From Blastococcus sp. CPCC 205250 (GTDB taxonomy: Bacteria > Actinomycetota > Actinomycetes > Mycobacteriales > Geodermatophilaceae), in assembly GCF_019799925.1 (NCBI RefSeq), contig NZ_JABGCG010000012.1, forward strand, positions 1-64,000: a stretch of DNA of 64,000 nucleotides, given 5' to 3'. A program made the position numbers and the translations under genes. Positions 35,565 to 44,108 of this stretch are shown piece after piece; position 1 is the first letter of the stretch, and each line of letters begins with the position of its first letter. The notes beneath the pieces were generated by a model, which worked only from the letters and a program-made list of their open reading frames with translations, ran no database searches and had not been told where the DNA came from.

Positions 35565-36089
35565 CTACACCAGTCCGGCGGCCTCGATCAGCCGCGCCTG
35601 CTCGCGGCACCAGGGGGACCAGGCGTCGCCCTCGGTCTCCTGCCGCCGCCGGAAGGCCGCCCAGTCCAGCAGCTCCCACTCGCCCACCTCGGTCGGGTCG
35701 GGGGCCGGGGTCCCCGTGAACCGGCCGAGGTACACCGGGCAGATCTCGTTCTCCACGACGCCGCGGAACTCGGCGCGGTAGCGGTAACCGGGCAGCGCCG
35801 GGCGCAGGTCGGCCACGCCGAGGCCCAGCTCGAAGTCGGCCCGGCGGGCGATCGCGGTGCCGTCGTCCTCGTCGGGGCCGGGGTGACCGCAGACGGTGTT
35901 GGTCCACATCCCCGGGAACGTCTGCTTGTCCTCGGCCCGCCGGGTGACCAGGAGCCGGCCGTCGTCGGCGAAGAGGTAGGCGGAGAAGGCGCGGTGCAGC
36001 GGCGTCTCCCCGTGGTGCACGAGCGGCTTGGGCATGCTGCCGATCGCCGTCCCGTCGTCGTCGACCAGCACGATCAGCTCCACCGTCAC
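35565..36089 (-). CDS. idi: Isopentenyl-diphosphate delta-isomerase (type 1)
   Basis: 174 residues from GTG 36089. Nudix-type: LHRAFSAYLFADDGRLLVTRRA, the Cys of TNTVCGHP, the metal/proton-shuttling His in HPGPD, EFRGVVENEICPVYLG with the catalytic Glu, and the C-terminal SPWCREQARLI. Interconverts IPP and DMAPP for carotenoid and isoprenoid synthesis, consistent with pigmented actinobacteria. GACACT lies six bases before the start, with no Shine-Dalgarno. No carotenoid genes are next to it. Confidence 0.96.
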   Translation of the reverse strand: MTVELIVLVDDDGTAIGSMPKPLVHHGETPLHRAFSAYLFADDGRLLVTRRAEDKQTFPGMWTNTVCGHPGPDEDDGTAIARRADFELGLGVADLRPALPGYRYRAEFRGVVENEICPVYLGRFTGTPAPDPTEVGEWELLDWAAFRRRQETEGDAWSPWCREQARLIEAAGLV

Positions 36090-36095
36090 CGGACC

Positions 36096-36101
36096 AGTGT
36101 C
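36096..36101 (-). promoter_or_regulatory. -10 element GACACT, leaderless idi promoter
   Basis: Reverse-strand GACACT with six bases to the GTG at 36089. Confidence 0.5.
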
Positions 36102-36130
36102 CCCGATCGCCGACGCTCGGGATGGGGACC

Positions 36131-36159
36131 TTGATAAACCGAGCAGCCGGTCGGACAAT
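36131..36159 (+). promoter_or_regulatory. Full promoter TTGATA-N17-GACAAT
   Basis: TTGATA 36131-36136, 17-base spacer, GACAAT 36154-36159, then the ATG at 36165, six bases after GACAAT. One of the few places with both hexamers near consensus; leaderless mRNA expected. Confidence 0.65.
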
Positions 36160-36164
36160 GGCTC

Positions 36165-36935
36165 ATGGACGCGATACGGCTGCACTGGCATGGACGGGCA
36201 CTGGAGCTCCGGACCGGCCGGGCCGGCCTGCGGACGACGGCCACGCTCCGGGAGGGCTCGACGCCGATCGCCGAGGGGCGGGGCGTCGCCCGGGTGCTGC
36301 TACGCCTGCCGGAGGACGACGGTCCGGCGCCGACGGTGCTGGTCCTCGCGCCCTGGCCCGGGGTGGTGGCGCGCGCCGTGCTGCTGGAGCCGCGCACCGC
36401 GGAGCCGGACGACGAGCCGGCGGAGCCCGTCGACGCATCCGGAGGCGACGCCGAGCCGGACCCGGTCCCCGCGGTGCTCGACCTCGCGACCGCCGCCCGC
36501 CACCCCTTCGCGCCGGCGCCGGGCTCGCCGGCCGCCCGCCTGCTCGCGCTCCAGGAGCGGCACCCGCGCCTGTGGGCCGCACGCCACGTCGTGCTGGGCG
36601 TCGGCAAGGTGCTGGCCGGGCTGCTCGGCATCGCCGTGCTCCTCCAGACCCTCGTCCGCCCGCTGCTGCGCTGGCTCAGCGGGCTGCTCCCGTCGGTCGA
36701 CCTGCCCGAGCTGCCGCTGCCCGACATCGACGTCCCCTGGCCCGACGTGGACCTGCCGGAGTTCACCCTGCCCGGGTGGGTCGCGGCCGTGCTCGCGACG
36801 GCCAAGTTCTGGGCGCCGGTGCTCGTCGGCCTCGTCCTCGCCGTCCGGGAGGTCCGCAAGCGTCGCGCACCGGCCCACGGCGGATCCGGCGCCGGGCCGG
36901 GGGATGATGCGAGGGATGCGCACCGTCGACCCTGA
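36165..36935 (+). CDS. Membrane protein with a Pro-Asp-rich C-terminal linker, unknown
   Basis: 256 residues. N-terminal soluble beta-rich region (about 1-130), then two hydrophobic segments around residues 145-170 (LGVGKVLAGLLGIAVLLQTLVRPLL) and 215-237 (WVAAVLATAKFWAPVLVGLVLAV), with a spacer of repeated P-x-x-D/E units (LPELPLPDIDVPWPDVDLPEF) between them. No family recognised. The downstream TetR gene starts inside its last codons. Confidence 0.8.
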   Translation: MDAIRLHWHGRALELRTGRAGLRTTATLREGSTPIAEGRGVARVLLRLPEDDGPAPTVLVLAPWPGVVARAVLLEPRTAEPDDEPAEPVDASGGDAEPDPVPAVLDLATAARHPFAPAPGSPAARLLALQERHPRLWAARHVVLGVGKVLAGLLGIAVLLQTLVRPLLRWLSGLLPSVDLPELPLPDIDVPWPDVDLPEFTLPGWVAAVLATAKFWAPVLVGLVLAVREVRKRRAPAHGGSGAGPGDDARDAHRRP

Positions 36936-37530
36936 GCGGCACCGGCAGCGCCGCATGGAGATCGTCGGTGCGGCACTCGAGCTGTTCGCCACGCAGGGGC
37001 TCGCCGGCACGACGACCGCCGAGATCGCCCGTGCCGCCGGCATCTCCAGCGGAGCGCTGTTCCACTACTTCCCGTCCAAGCGCGCCGTCTTCCTCGCCAT
37101 GTTCGAGGCCGACCGGGAGGAGTGGGACGAGGCCTTCGCCGCAGCCCGGGTGCGGTCCGATCCCTGGGCCGCGCTCGAGGAGGTCGTCGACCGGGTCGCC
37201 GCCGAGGCCGCTCACCCGCTCATGGCCGGCCTGATCGTGGAGGTCCTGGCCCAGGCGCACCGCGACCCGGAGGTGGCCGGGCTGGTCGAGGCCGGCGACC
37301 GGCGCATGCTCGACGGGGTGGCGGAGCTGGTGGACCGCCTGTGCCGGGAGGGGACGGCCGACCCCGGCATGCCCGCCGCGACCGCAGCGCGGTGGGTGCT
37401 GACGCTGACCGACGCCTTCCACACCCGCGGCTATCCCGAGCCCGACCGGGACCGCGCCGCCGAGACGGCGACCGCCAAGCGGCTGATCGCCCGGGCGCTG
37501 CGCTACGACGGACCCGGGTCCCCCGCCTGA
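36916..37530 (+). CDS. TetR family transcriptional regulator
   Basis: 204 residues from ATG 36916 (ATG 36904 would add four). HTH RRMEIVGAALELFATQGLAGTTTAEIARAAGISSGALFHYFPSKRAVF is intact, followed by a typical helical sensor domain. The start lies inside the preceding membrane-protein gene, suggesting translational coupling, and the hydrolase gene follows. Regulated genes unknown. Confidence 0.9.
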   Translation: MRTVDPERHRQRRMEIVGAALELFATQGLAGTTTAEIARAAGISSGALFHYFPSKRAVFLAMFEADREEWDEAFAAARVRSDPWAALEEVVDRVAAEAAHPLMAGLIVEVLAQAHRDPEVAGLVEAGDRRMLDGVAELVDRLCREGTADPGMPAATAARWVLTLTDAFHTRGYPEPDRDRAAETATAKRLIARALRYDGPGSPA

Positions 37531-37590
37531 GGTCCCCCGCCCTGCCCGCCACCTGGTCCCCCGCCCGGTCCCCCGCCCGGTCCTCTGCCC
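37517..37590. repeat. 12-bp degenerate direct repeats
   Basis: GGTCCCCCGCCC-like unit, copies near 37517, 37531-37542, 37555-37566, 37567-37578 and 37579-37590, spanning the TetR stop and following gap. Low complexity; no spacer pattern of a CRISPR. Confidence 0.7.
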
Positions 37591-37646
37591 GGCCCTGGGG
37601 CGCACCCGGCTGGCGGAGGCGACCGGCCGGGGGCAGGGTCGGGCGC

Positions 37647-38480
37647 ATGGACACCTTCCGCCGCGAGGGCATGGAGTTCGACGTCCGGGACGCCGGACCG
37701 GCCGACGGCGAGCCGGTGGTCCTGCTGCACGGCTTCCCGCAGGACCGCTCGGCGTTCGACCGGATGGCCCCGGTGCTGCACGGCGCCGGCCTGCGCACCC
37801 TCGCCCCCGACCAGCGGGGCTACTCCCCCGGCGCCCGTCCCGTCGGCCGCGCCGACTACCGGCTGCGGGAGGCCGTGCAGGACGTGCTGGCCCTGCTCGA
37901 CGCCGCCGGCCTGGAGAGCGCGCACGTGGTCGGCCACGACTGGGGCGGCCTCGTCGGCTGGGCGCTGGGGGCCTGGTACCCCGAGCGGGTGCGCACGCTG
38001 ACCGCGCTGTCGGTGCCGCACCCCGCGGCGATGACGAAGTCGCTCGTGAGCAGCGACCAGGGACTGCGGTCGTCCTACGTGGCGCTGTTCCAGCTGCCCG
38101 TCGTCCCGGAGCGGCTGCTGCTGGCCAGGGACGGCGCGGCGCTGCGCACGATGCTGCGGCGCGGCGGCCTCCCGGACGACGCCGTCGACCGCTACGTGCG
38201 GCACATGCGCGAGCCCGGCGCCCTCACCGCCGCCCTGAACTGGTACCGCGCGCTGCCCTACGGCGCCCGGGACGCGGTCGGGCGGGTGTCCGTGCCGACA
38301 CTGCACGTCTGGAGCACCGGCGACCCCTTCCTCGGACGGGCGGCCACCGAGGCCACCCACCAGTACGTCACCGGGCCCTACCGGCTGGAGGTCCTCGAGG
38401 GCGTCACCCACTGGATCCCCGAGCTCGCCGCCGAGCGCACCGCCGAGCTGGTGGTCGCGCACACCCGCACCGCCGGCTGA
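37647..38480 (+). CDS. Alpha/beta hydrolase, epoxide-hydrolase-like
   Basis: 277 residues. HGFPQDRSAFDRM oxyanion-hole motif (HGFPQ), nucleophile elbow VVGHDWGGLVGWALG: Asp in GHDWGG is the epoxide-hydrolase/haloalkane-dehalogenase nucleophile position. Acid and His appear later (VWSTGDPF, GVTHWIPELAAE). The typical lid tyrosines cannot be placed with confidence. Cytoplasmic; detoxifies or hydrolyses an epoxide or ester. Preceded by a GC-rich repeat stretch. Confidence 0.9.
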   Translation: MDTFRREGMEFDVRDAGPADGEPVVLLHGFPQDRSAFDRMAPVLHGAGLRTLAPDQRGYSPGARPVGRADYRLREAVQDVLALLDAAGLESAHVVGHDWGGLVGWALGAWYPERVRTLTALSVPHPAAMTKSLVSSDQGLRSSYVALFQLPVVPERLLLARDGAALRTMLRRGGLPDDAVDRYVRHMREPGALTAALNWYRALPYGARDAVGRVSVPTLHVWSTGDPFLGRAATEATHQYVTGPYRLEVLEGVTHWIPELAAERTAELVVAHTRTAG

Positions 38481-38535
38481 GCGCAGCCGCCCGGGCGGGG
38501 GAAACGCGCTCGACCGCTCCGGGAGACTCGGGGGC

Positions 38536-39189
38536 GTGACGTATCCGGCCAGCCCCCGCACCGACCCCAGCCGCAAGAGCCAGCGCGTCGGCCGCGACCG
38601 CGCGACCGTGCACGCGGTGCTCGACGAGGCGGTCGTGTGCCACGTCGGCTTCGTCGACGACGACGGCCGCCCCGTCGTCCTGCCGCAGCTGCACGCACGG
38701 GTCGGCGAGCGGCTGTACCTGCACGGCTCCACGGGCGCCCGCGCCCTGCGCCGGGCCGCCGACGGCGGGCTCGACGTGTGCGTCACCGTGACGCTCGTCG
38801 ACGGGCTGGTGCTGGCCCGCTCGGCCTTCTCCCACTCGGTCAACTACCGCTCCGTCGTCGCGCTCGGCACGGCGACCGTCGTGACCGACCCCGACGAGAA
38901 GACGGCCGCGCTGACGGCGTTCGTGGACGCCGTCGTGCCCGGGCGTTCCGCGGGCAGCCGCCCGGCCGACCGCCGCGAGCTGGCGGCGACGACGGTGCTG
39001 GTGCTGCCGCTGGAGGAGGTCTCGGTCAAGGTGCGCTCCGGCCCGCCGTCCGACGAGGCCGAGGACCTGGACCTCCCGCACTGGGCGGGGGTGATCCCGC
39101 TGCGCACGGTGCCTGGGACGCCGGAGCCGGCCCCCGACCTCGCCGGGGACGTCCCCGTGCCGGAGCACGTGGCGCACTGGCGGCGCTGA
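38536..39189 (+). CDS. Pyridoxamine-5'-phosphate-oxidase-like FMN-binding protein
   Basis: 217 residues. Split-barrel flavin fold typical of the NimA/PPOX-like family: VHAVLDEAVVCHVGFVDDDGRPVVLPQLHARVGERLYLHGST, then SHSVNYRSVVALGTATVV. Such proteins reduce nitro- or small aromatic groups or bind F420/heme; the substrate cannot be assigned. GTG start at 38536. Confidence 0.87.
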   Translation: MTYPASPRTDPSRKSQRVGRDRATVHAVLDEAVVCHVGFVDDDGRPVVLPQLHARVGERLYLHGSTGARALRRAADGGLDVCVTVTLVDGLVLARSAFSHSVNYRSVVALGTATVVTDPDEKTAALTAFVDAVVPGRSAGSRPADRRELAATTVLVLPLEEVSVKVRSGPPSDEAEDLDLPHWAGVIPLRTVPGTPEPAPDLAGDVPVPEHVAHWRR

Positions 39190-39229
39190 GCACCGTGGTC
39201 CCGCCCGGGCTGTCCCGGGACGCCGGCCG

Positions 39230-39751
39230 CTAGGCGACGTGGTGCGCGGGGAGCCCGTCGACGACGCCCACCGAGGTGCCGCGGGACTGGCCGGCGGACA
39301 CCGGGACCCGCAGCGGCACCGTGCAGCCGGAGCAGGACACCTGCTCGCCGGGCGCGACGTCGGTCAAGGTGGCGGCGGAGCAGTGCGGGCACTGCACGTC
39401 ACGCTGCTGGGCGGTGATCTCGCAGCGGACCTCGGCGTCGAGCATGCCCAGGCGCAGGGCCGCCTCCCGGGCCGCGCGGACGTCGGCCTCGGGGCCGGCC
39501 AGCATCAGGCGCCAGCCGACGTGCGCGGAGCTCACCAGCCGCTCCAGCTCCGCCAGGCTCACCGCGTCGGCACGCTGCGCGGCGGCCCAGGTGACCGGGG
39601 TGCCCCCCGGGACCTGCTCGATCCAGCGCCGGACGACGCGCATCCCGGCGGCCCGGAAGCCGAGCATCCCGACGGCGCGCGCGGAGGGGTCGACCGCCGT
39701 CCCGGGCGGTACCGGCGCCGTCGAGGAGACCGATGGCATGCGAGGCGACAT
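39230..39751 (-). CDS. Protein with a DmmA-like C-terminal zinc-ribbon domain
   Basis: 173 residues from ATG 39751 with GGAG six bases upstream. N-terminal region with AGMRVVRRWIEQVP helix and a GxPxxW-like patch; C-terminal ~55 residues carry CPHCSAATLTDVAPGEQVSCSGC, two CxxC pairs of a zinc ribbon, ending GTSVGVVDGLPAHHVA. That tail resembles the C-terminus of dimethylamine monooxygenase subunit DmmA. The dmmB/dmmC/dmmD partners are not nearby, so here the domain is orphan. A TAGCGT at 39797-39792 (reverse) may be its -10. Confidence 0.75.
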   Translation of the reverse strand: MSPRMPSVSSTAPVPPGTAVDPSARAVGMLGFRAAGMRVVRRWIEQVPGGTPVTWAAAQRADAVSLAELERLVSSAHVGWRLMLAGPEADVRAAREAALRLGMLDAEVRCEITAQQRDVQCPHCSAATLTDVAPGEQVSCSGCTVPLRVPVSAGQSRGTSVGVVDGLPAHHVA

Positions 39752-39791
39752 GGAGGCTCCGGGGGCTGGGGAACGGATGGCGACAGGACCC

Positions 39792-39797
39792 ACGCTA
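39792..39797 (-). promoter_or_regulatory. -10 element TAGCGT of the DmmA-like gene
   Basis: Reverse strand, giving a ~35-base leader before ATG 39751. Confidence 0.4.
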
Positions 39798-39939
39798 GGG
39801 ACCAACGACCCTGCAGCAGGTTACCGGATCGTTACGTCACGTCCACAGTTGCGCGCGACGAGTATCGGCGGGCGCATGGCTCGCCTCTCCCGGGGGCATC
39901 GACGGTGTGTCCTGTTCCCTCGCCGTGCCCGGAGGACCC

Positions 39940-40140
39940 ATGTCGACCACCCGCCGCACCACCCCCCGCCGCTGGCGCACCGCCGCCGTGGGGATGGCCA
40001 TCGCCGCCTCGGCCTTCTCGGTCGCCGCCTGCGGTGAGGACGTCGTCGACGACGACGTCCAGCAGGACGTCGAGGAGGGCGTGGACGACGTCGAGCAGGG
40101 CGTCGAGGACGCGACCGACGGGGCGGACGACGACGGCTGA
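39940..40140 (+). CDS. Small acidic lipoprotein
   Basis: 66 residues, ATG 39940 with GGAGG five bases upstream. Basic N-terminus (TTPRRWR), hydrophobic segment and lipobox SVAAC (Cys30), then a short acidic tail of VxxDVxxxVExG repeats (DVVDDDVQQDVEEGVDDVEQGVEDA). Surface-exposed, function unknown; common type in actinobacteria. The 188-base gap before it holds no other feature I can name. Confidence 0.75.
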   Translation: MSTTRRTTPRRWRTAAVGMAIAASAFSVAACGEDVVDDDVQQDVEEGVDDVEQGVEDATDGADDDG

Positions 40141-40221
40141 CCCGCCGCGAGAGCCCTCGCCGAGGGCGGCCCCACCCCGGCCCGAGGGGTGGAGGCCGCC
40201 GGAGGCGGGTAGCGGGACCCC

Positions 40222-41322
40222 ATGGCCGACCTCTCCCCCGGACACCTCCAAGGACTGCGGGTCGCCGTCACCGGCGCCAGTGGCAACGTCGGGACGGCGC
40301 TCCTGCGGCGGCTGACCGACCCGGCGAGCGGCGTCGCCGAGGTGCGCGGGCTGGCCCGGCGGCAGCCGCCGGACGTCGCCCCCTACGCCGGCCTGGACTG
40401 GCACCTCACCGACCTCGGCCACCCGGCGAGCGAGGACGAGCTGCCCGACCTGCTGGCCGGGGTGGACGCCGTCGTGCACCTGGCCTGGGCGCTGCAGCCG
40501 GGCCGGCACCCCGAGCAGCTGCACGCGGTGAACGTCGACGGCACCTACCGGGTGGCCCGGGCGGTGGCCCGTGCGGGCGTCCCGCACTTCGTCCACATGT
40601 CCTCGCTCGGCGCCTACGCCGCCGGGGCCCGCGAGCAGCAGGTCCGCGAGGACTGGCCGGTCACCGGCATCCCCAGCTCGCAGTACAGCCGGGACAAGAG
40701 CTCCGCCGAGCGGGTGGTGCGCCAGGTGCTCGGCCACCGTCCGGAGACCACCCTGACCGTCGTCCGGCCCACGCTGGTGCTGCAGCCGGAGGCGGCCAGC
40801 GAGATCGGCCGCTACTTCCTCGGCCCGCTGTTGTTCGCGGCGGCGCGGGCGGTGCCCGGGTCGGTCGCGCAGGTCCTGCCCCTGCCGCTGCCCACGCTGC
40901 GGATCGGGCTGGTGCACGCCGACGACGTCGCCGACGCGCTGGTGCGGATGCTGGACCGGCGCGCGCCCGGGCCGTTCAACCTCGCCGCCGAGCCGACGAT
41001 GGACGCCGCCGGGCTGGCCCGCGCGCTCGGCTCGCGACGGGTGCCCATGCCGGCGTTCGTGCTGCGCGCGGCGCTGACGGCGGCACACGCCGCGCACCTG
41101 GTGCCCACCGAGCCCGGCTGGCTGGACCTCGGGCTGGGCGCGCCCGCGCTGGACACCACGCGGGCGCGCACGCAGCTCGGCTGGTCCCCGGTGCACCGCG
41201 GGGACGCCGTGCTGCGGGAGTTCGTCGCGGCGCTGGGCCGGGGCGACGGCGCACCGGGCCCGCTGTTCTCCCCCGCGGGCGGCGCGGAGCTGGACCCGGC
41301 CGGCGGCTCGTCCCGCCGCTGA
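40222..41322 (+). CDS. NAD-dependent epimerase/dehydratase (extended SDR)
   Basis: 366 residues. Rossmann motif VTGASGNVGTALLRRL at about 17-31, HLAWALQPG and SSLGAYAAGA, YSRDKSSAERVV with the Tyr-x-x-x-Lys dyad, typical of the extended SDR group acting on sugar nucleotides or other secondary alcohols. A divergent substrate domain with a LRIGLVHADDVADAL core follows. Start ATG 40222. Terminator downstream. Confidence 0.92.
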   Translation: MADLSPGHLQGLRVAVTGASGNVGTALLRRLTDPASGVAEVRGLARRQPPDVAPYAGLDWHLTDLGHPASEDELPDLLAGVDAVVHLAWALQPGRHPEQLHAVNVDGTYRVARAVARAGVPHFVHMSSLGAYAAGAREQQVREDWPVTGIPSSQYSRDKSSAERVVRQVLGHRPETTLTVVRPTLVLQPEAASEIGRYFLGPLLFAAARAVPGSVAQVLPLPLPTLRIGLVHADDVADALVRMLDRRAPGPFNLAAEPTMDAAGLARALGSRRVPMPAFVLRAALTAAHAAHLVPTEPGWLDLGLGAPALDTTRARTQLGWSPVHRGDAVLREFVAALGRGDGAPGPLFSPAGGAELDPAGGSSRR

Positions 41323-41344
41323 ACCGCCACGGAGCAGAGCCGAG

Positions 41345-41379
41345 CCGGACCGGCTCCCCGCGCGGGGGAGCCGGTCCGG
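41345..41379. terminator. Bidirectional hairpin terminator
   Basis: Perfect 15-bp stem (41345-41359 / 41365-41379) with a GCGCG loop between two convergent genes. Confidence 0.88.
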
Positions 41380-41386
41380 TCCGCGG

Positions 41387-42541
41387 TCAGCCGCGGGGCA
41401 TGCCCGCCGCGCGCAGCAGCCCGCTGCCGACGATGACCCGCTGCACCTCGCTGGTGCCCTCGTACAGCCGGTACAGGCGGGCGTCGCGGTAGAAGCGCTC
41501 GACCGGTGTGGTGCGCAGGTAGCCGAGGCCCCCGTGCACCTGCACCGCGCGGTCGGTGGCCCGGCCGACCATCTCCGAGCAGTAGAGCTTGGCCGCGGAC
41601 GGGCCGACCGAGGTGTCCTCGCCGGTGTCGTAGCGGGCGGCGACGTCGCGCACCAGCGCGCGGCCGGCGATCAGCTCGGTGTGCATGTCGGCGATGAGCG
41701 CCTGCACCAGCTGGAACCGGCCGATCGGCGCGCCTCCCTGTTTGGCGGTCGCGGCGTAGGCGACCGACTCGTCCAGCACCCGCTGCGCCATCCCCACGCA
41801 CATCGCGGCGATGTGCAACCGCCCGCGGCTGAGCACGGTGAGCGCCTTGGAGTAGCCGCGGCCCTCCTCGCCGACCAGCGCGTCGGCCGGCACCCGCACC
41901 TCGTCGAAGAAGACCTCCGACGTCCAGGCGCCGGACTGGCCCATCTTCTTGTCCCGGGGCCCCAGCGTGACACCGGGGGCCTTCGCGTCGACGACGAAGC
42001 TGGAGATGCCGCGCCCCCCGCGCTCGTCGGGGTCGGTCCGCGCGAAGACGACGAAGATGTCGGCCAGCGGCGCGTTGGTGATGTACCGCTTGGTGCCGCT
42101 GACGACCCAGTGATCGCCGTCGCGGCGGGCGGTCGTGCGCAGCCCGGCGGGGTCGGAGCCGGCCTCGGCCTCGGTGAGGGCGAAGGAGCCGATCAGCTCC
42201 CCGGCCGCCAGGCGCGGCAGGTAGCGCTCCTTCTGCTCCTCGCTGCCGAACTTGGCGATCACCTGTCCGGCGATGCCGTTGTTCGTGCCGAAGAGCGAGC
42301 GGAACGCCGGGGTCGTGTAGCCGAACTCGAAGGCGAGCTCGACGTCCTCCCGCATGGTCACGCCCAGCCCGCCGTACTCCTCGGGCAGCGCGTACCCGAA
42401 CAGGCCCATGTCCGCGATGGCCCCGCGCAGTTCCTCGGGGATCCGGTCGTCGAGGTCGATCTCCTCCTCGCGCGGGATGACCACCTCCCGCACCAGCTGG
42501 CGTACGGCGTCCCGGATCTGGCTGAAGTCCTCGGCGTCCAC
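41387..42541 (-). CDS. Acyl-CoA dehydrogenase
   Basis: 384 residues from GTG 42541. FAD-dependent dehydrogenation of acyl-CoA. Visible: FGTNNGIAGQVIAKFGSEEQKERYLPRLAAGELIGSFALTEAEAGSDPAGL (the EPxAGSD block), GTKRYITNAPLADIFVVFART, GQSGAWTSEVFFDEVRVP and the C-terminal YEGTSEVQRVIVG. The catalytic Glu lies in this last block (YEGTSE). CACACT lies six bases before the GTG and no Shine-Dalgarno is present. Beta-oxidation or amino-acid pathway; no partner adjacent. Confidence 0.96.
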   Translation of the reverse strand: MDAEDFSQIRDAVRQLVREVVIPREEEIDLDDRIPEELRGAIADMGLFGYALPEEYGGLGVTMREDVELAFEFGYTTPAFRSLFGTNNGIAGQVIAKFGSEEQKERYLPRLAAGELIGSFALTEAEAGSDPAGLRTTARRDGDHWVVSGTKRYITNAPLADIFVVFARTDPDERGGRGISSFVVDAKAPGVTLGPRDKKMGQSGAWTSEVFFDEVRVPADALVGEEGRGYSKALTVLSRGRLHIAAMCVGMAQRVLDESVAYAATAKQGGAPIGRFQLVQALIADMHTELIAGRALVRDVAARYDTGEDTSVGPSAAKLYCSEMVGRATDRAVQVHGGLGYLRTTPVERFYRDARLYRLYEGTSEVQRVIVGSGLLRAAGMPRG

Positions 42542-42547
42542 GACGCC

Positions 42548-42553
42548 AGTGTG
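42548..42553 (-). promoter_or_regulatory. -10 element CACACT, leaderless promoter
   Basis: Reverse-strand CACACT, six bases before the GTG at 42541. Confidence 0.45.
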
Positions 42554-42600
42554 ACGGAGGGGATCCACCGGCCTGCTGCCGGCGGATCCCCTCCCAGGCC

Positions 42601-43455
42601 TCAGGCCAGCGCGTCCAGCCGGGCGATGTCCTCGTCGGACAGGGTCAGACGTGCGGCGCCCAGGTTCTCCGTCAGGTGGTCGACCGACTTGGTGCCGGGG
42701 ATCGGCAGCACGACCGGCGACTTCTGCAGCAGCCAGGCCAGCGCGACCTGGGACGGCGTGGCGTCCAGCTCGCGGGCGATGTCGGCGACCGGGCTGTCGG
42801 GGGCGGCGAGGTCACCGGTGGCGATCGGGAACCACGGGATGAACCCGATGCCCTCGGCCGTCGCGTAGTCCAGGACGTCCTGCGACTGCCGGTTGGTCAG
42901 GTTGTAGAGGTTCTGCACGCTGACGATCTCGACGATCTCCCGCGCCGCGCGCAGCTCCTCGACCGAGACCTCGGAGACGCCGACGTGGCGGACCTTGCCC
43001 TCCTCCTGGAGCTCCTTGAAGACGCCGAGCTGGTCGGCGAGCGGGACGTCGGAGTCGATGCGGTGCAGCTGGATCAGGTCGATCCGCTCCTGGCGCAGGT
43101 GGCGCAGCGAGAGCTCGACGGCCTGGCGGAGGTAGGCGGGGCGCCCGACCGGCGTCCAGATCCCGGGGCCCTGACGGGTCAGGCCGGCCTTGGTCGCGAC
43201 GACCAGGCCCTCGGGGTAGGGGTGCAGCGCCTCGGCGATGATCTGCTCGCTGACGAAGGGGCCGTAGGAGTCGGCGGTGTCGATGAAGTCGACGCCCTGC
43301 TCGACGGCGGCGCGCACGACGCGCAGCGCGCCGTCGCGGTCGGCCGGCTCGCCCCACACGCCCGGGCCGGGGAGCTGCATGGCGCCGTAGCCGAGCCGGT
43401 GGACGGGCAGGTCCCCACCGAGGGAGAAGGTGTCGCTGAGCTGTGCGGTGGTCAT
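42601..43455 (-). CDS. Aldo/keto reductase
   Basis: 284 residues from ATG 43455. NADPH-dependent (alpha/beta)8 barrel; DTADSYGPFVSEQIIAEAL holds the Asp-Tyr catalytic pair, VVATKAGL the Lys, IQLHRIDSDVP the His, and VGVSEVSVEELRAA the strand 6 signature. PGTKSVDHLTENL is the NADP-binding phosphate loop variant. Reduces carbonyls of unknown substrate. A TTG at 43467 is a weaker start. Confidence 0.93.
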   Translation of the reverse strand: MTTAQLSDTFSLGGDLPVHRLGYGAMQLPGPGVWGEPADRDGALRVVRAAVEQGVDFIDTADSYGPFVSEQIIAEALHPYPEGLVVATKAGLTRQGPGIWTPVGRPAYLRQAVELSLRHLRQERIDLIQLHRIDSDVPLADQLGVFKELQEEGKVRHVGVSEVSVEELRAAREIVEIVSVQNLYNLTNRQSQDVLDYATAEGIGFIPWFPIATGDLAAPDSPVADIARELDATPSQVALAWLLQKSPVVLPIPGTKSVDHLTENLGAARLTLSDEDIARLDALA

Positions 43456-43505
43456 GTCTGCTGGCAAGACGCCAGCGCGCGCGGGTGTTCCCGGCAGCGT
43501 GTTCG

Positions 43506-44108
43506 ATGGCCCACGTGGCTGCCGAGCGCGTGGGACAGATCGTCGTGCTGCGGCACGGTCAGACCGAGTGGAGCCGCAGCGGCCAGCACACCGGGGTGAC
43601 CGACCTGCCGCTGCTGCCCGAGGGTGAGGAGAAGGCCCGCTCGCTGGCGTCGCGGCTGGCCGAGCGGTCCTTCGTCGAGGTCTGGACCAGCCCGCTGCAG
43701 CGGGCCCGGCGGACGGCGGAGCTGGCCGGCCTGACCGCCACCGGCGTCGACCCGGACCTGGTCGAGCTGGACTACGGCGGCTACGAGGGCCGCACGACCG
43801 CCGAGATCAGCGAGGAGCTCGGCCGGGAGTGGAGCGTGTGGCGGGACCCGGTGATCCCCGGCGAGACGCCGGGCGAGACGCTCGCGGAGGTGGGCGCGCG
43901 GGTCGACCGGGTGCTGGACCGGGCACGGGCCCGGCTGGCCGACGGCGACGTCGCGCTGGTCGCGCACGGGCACGTGCTGCGGGTGCTGACCGCGCGCTGG
44001 CTGGGCCTCGGGCCGGAGGCCGGCGCCCTGCTCGCGCTGCCGGCCGGGGCGTACGGCGTCCTGGGGCACGAGCACGCCCGGCCGGTGCTCACCGGCTGGG
44101 GGCTCTAG
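43506..44108 (+). CDS. Histidine phosphatase family protein (phosphoglycerate-mutase-like)
   Basis: 200 residues. VVLRHGQTEWS is the RHG catalytic motif, with WTSPLQRARRTAELAG and a late ARLADGDVALVAHGHVLRVLTARWLG carrying the second catalytic His. Hydrolyses a phospho-substrate such as 2,3-bisphosphoglycerate relatives, alpha-ribazole-P or a sugar phosphate; not resolvable here. The stop overlaps the convergent EAL gene by four bases. Confidence 0.93.
   Translation: MAHVAAERVGQIVVLRHGQTEWSRSGQHTGVTDLPLLPEGEEKARSLASRLAERSFVEVWTSPLQRARRTAELAGLTATGVDPDLVELDYGGYEGRTTAEISEELGREWSVWRDPVIPGETPGETLAEVGARVDRVLDRARARLADGDVALVAHGHVLRVLTARWLGLGPEAGALLALPAGAYGVLGHEHARPVLTGWGL

Noticed and set aside
37517..37590. 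CRISPR-like direct repeats
   Set aside because: Units are 12 bases, contiguous and degenerate, without spacers; simple low-complexity repeat.
39196..39219. CCCGGG-containing hairpin as terminator
   Set aside because: Weak and short; CCCGGG is self-complementary and expected by chance here.
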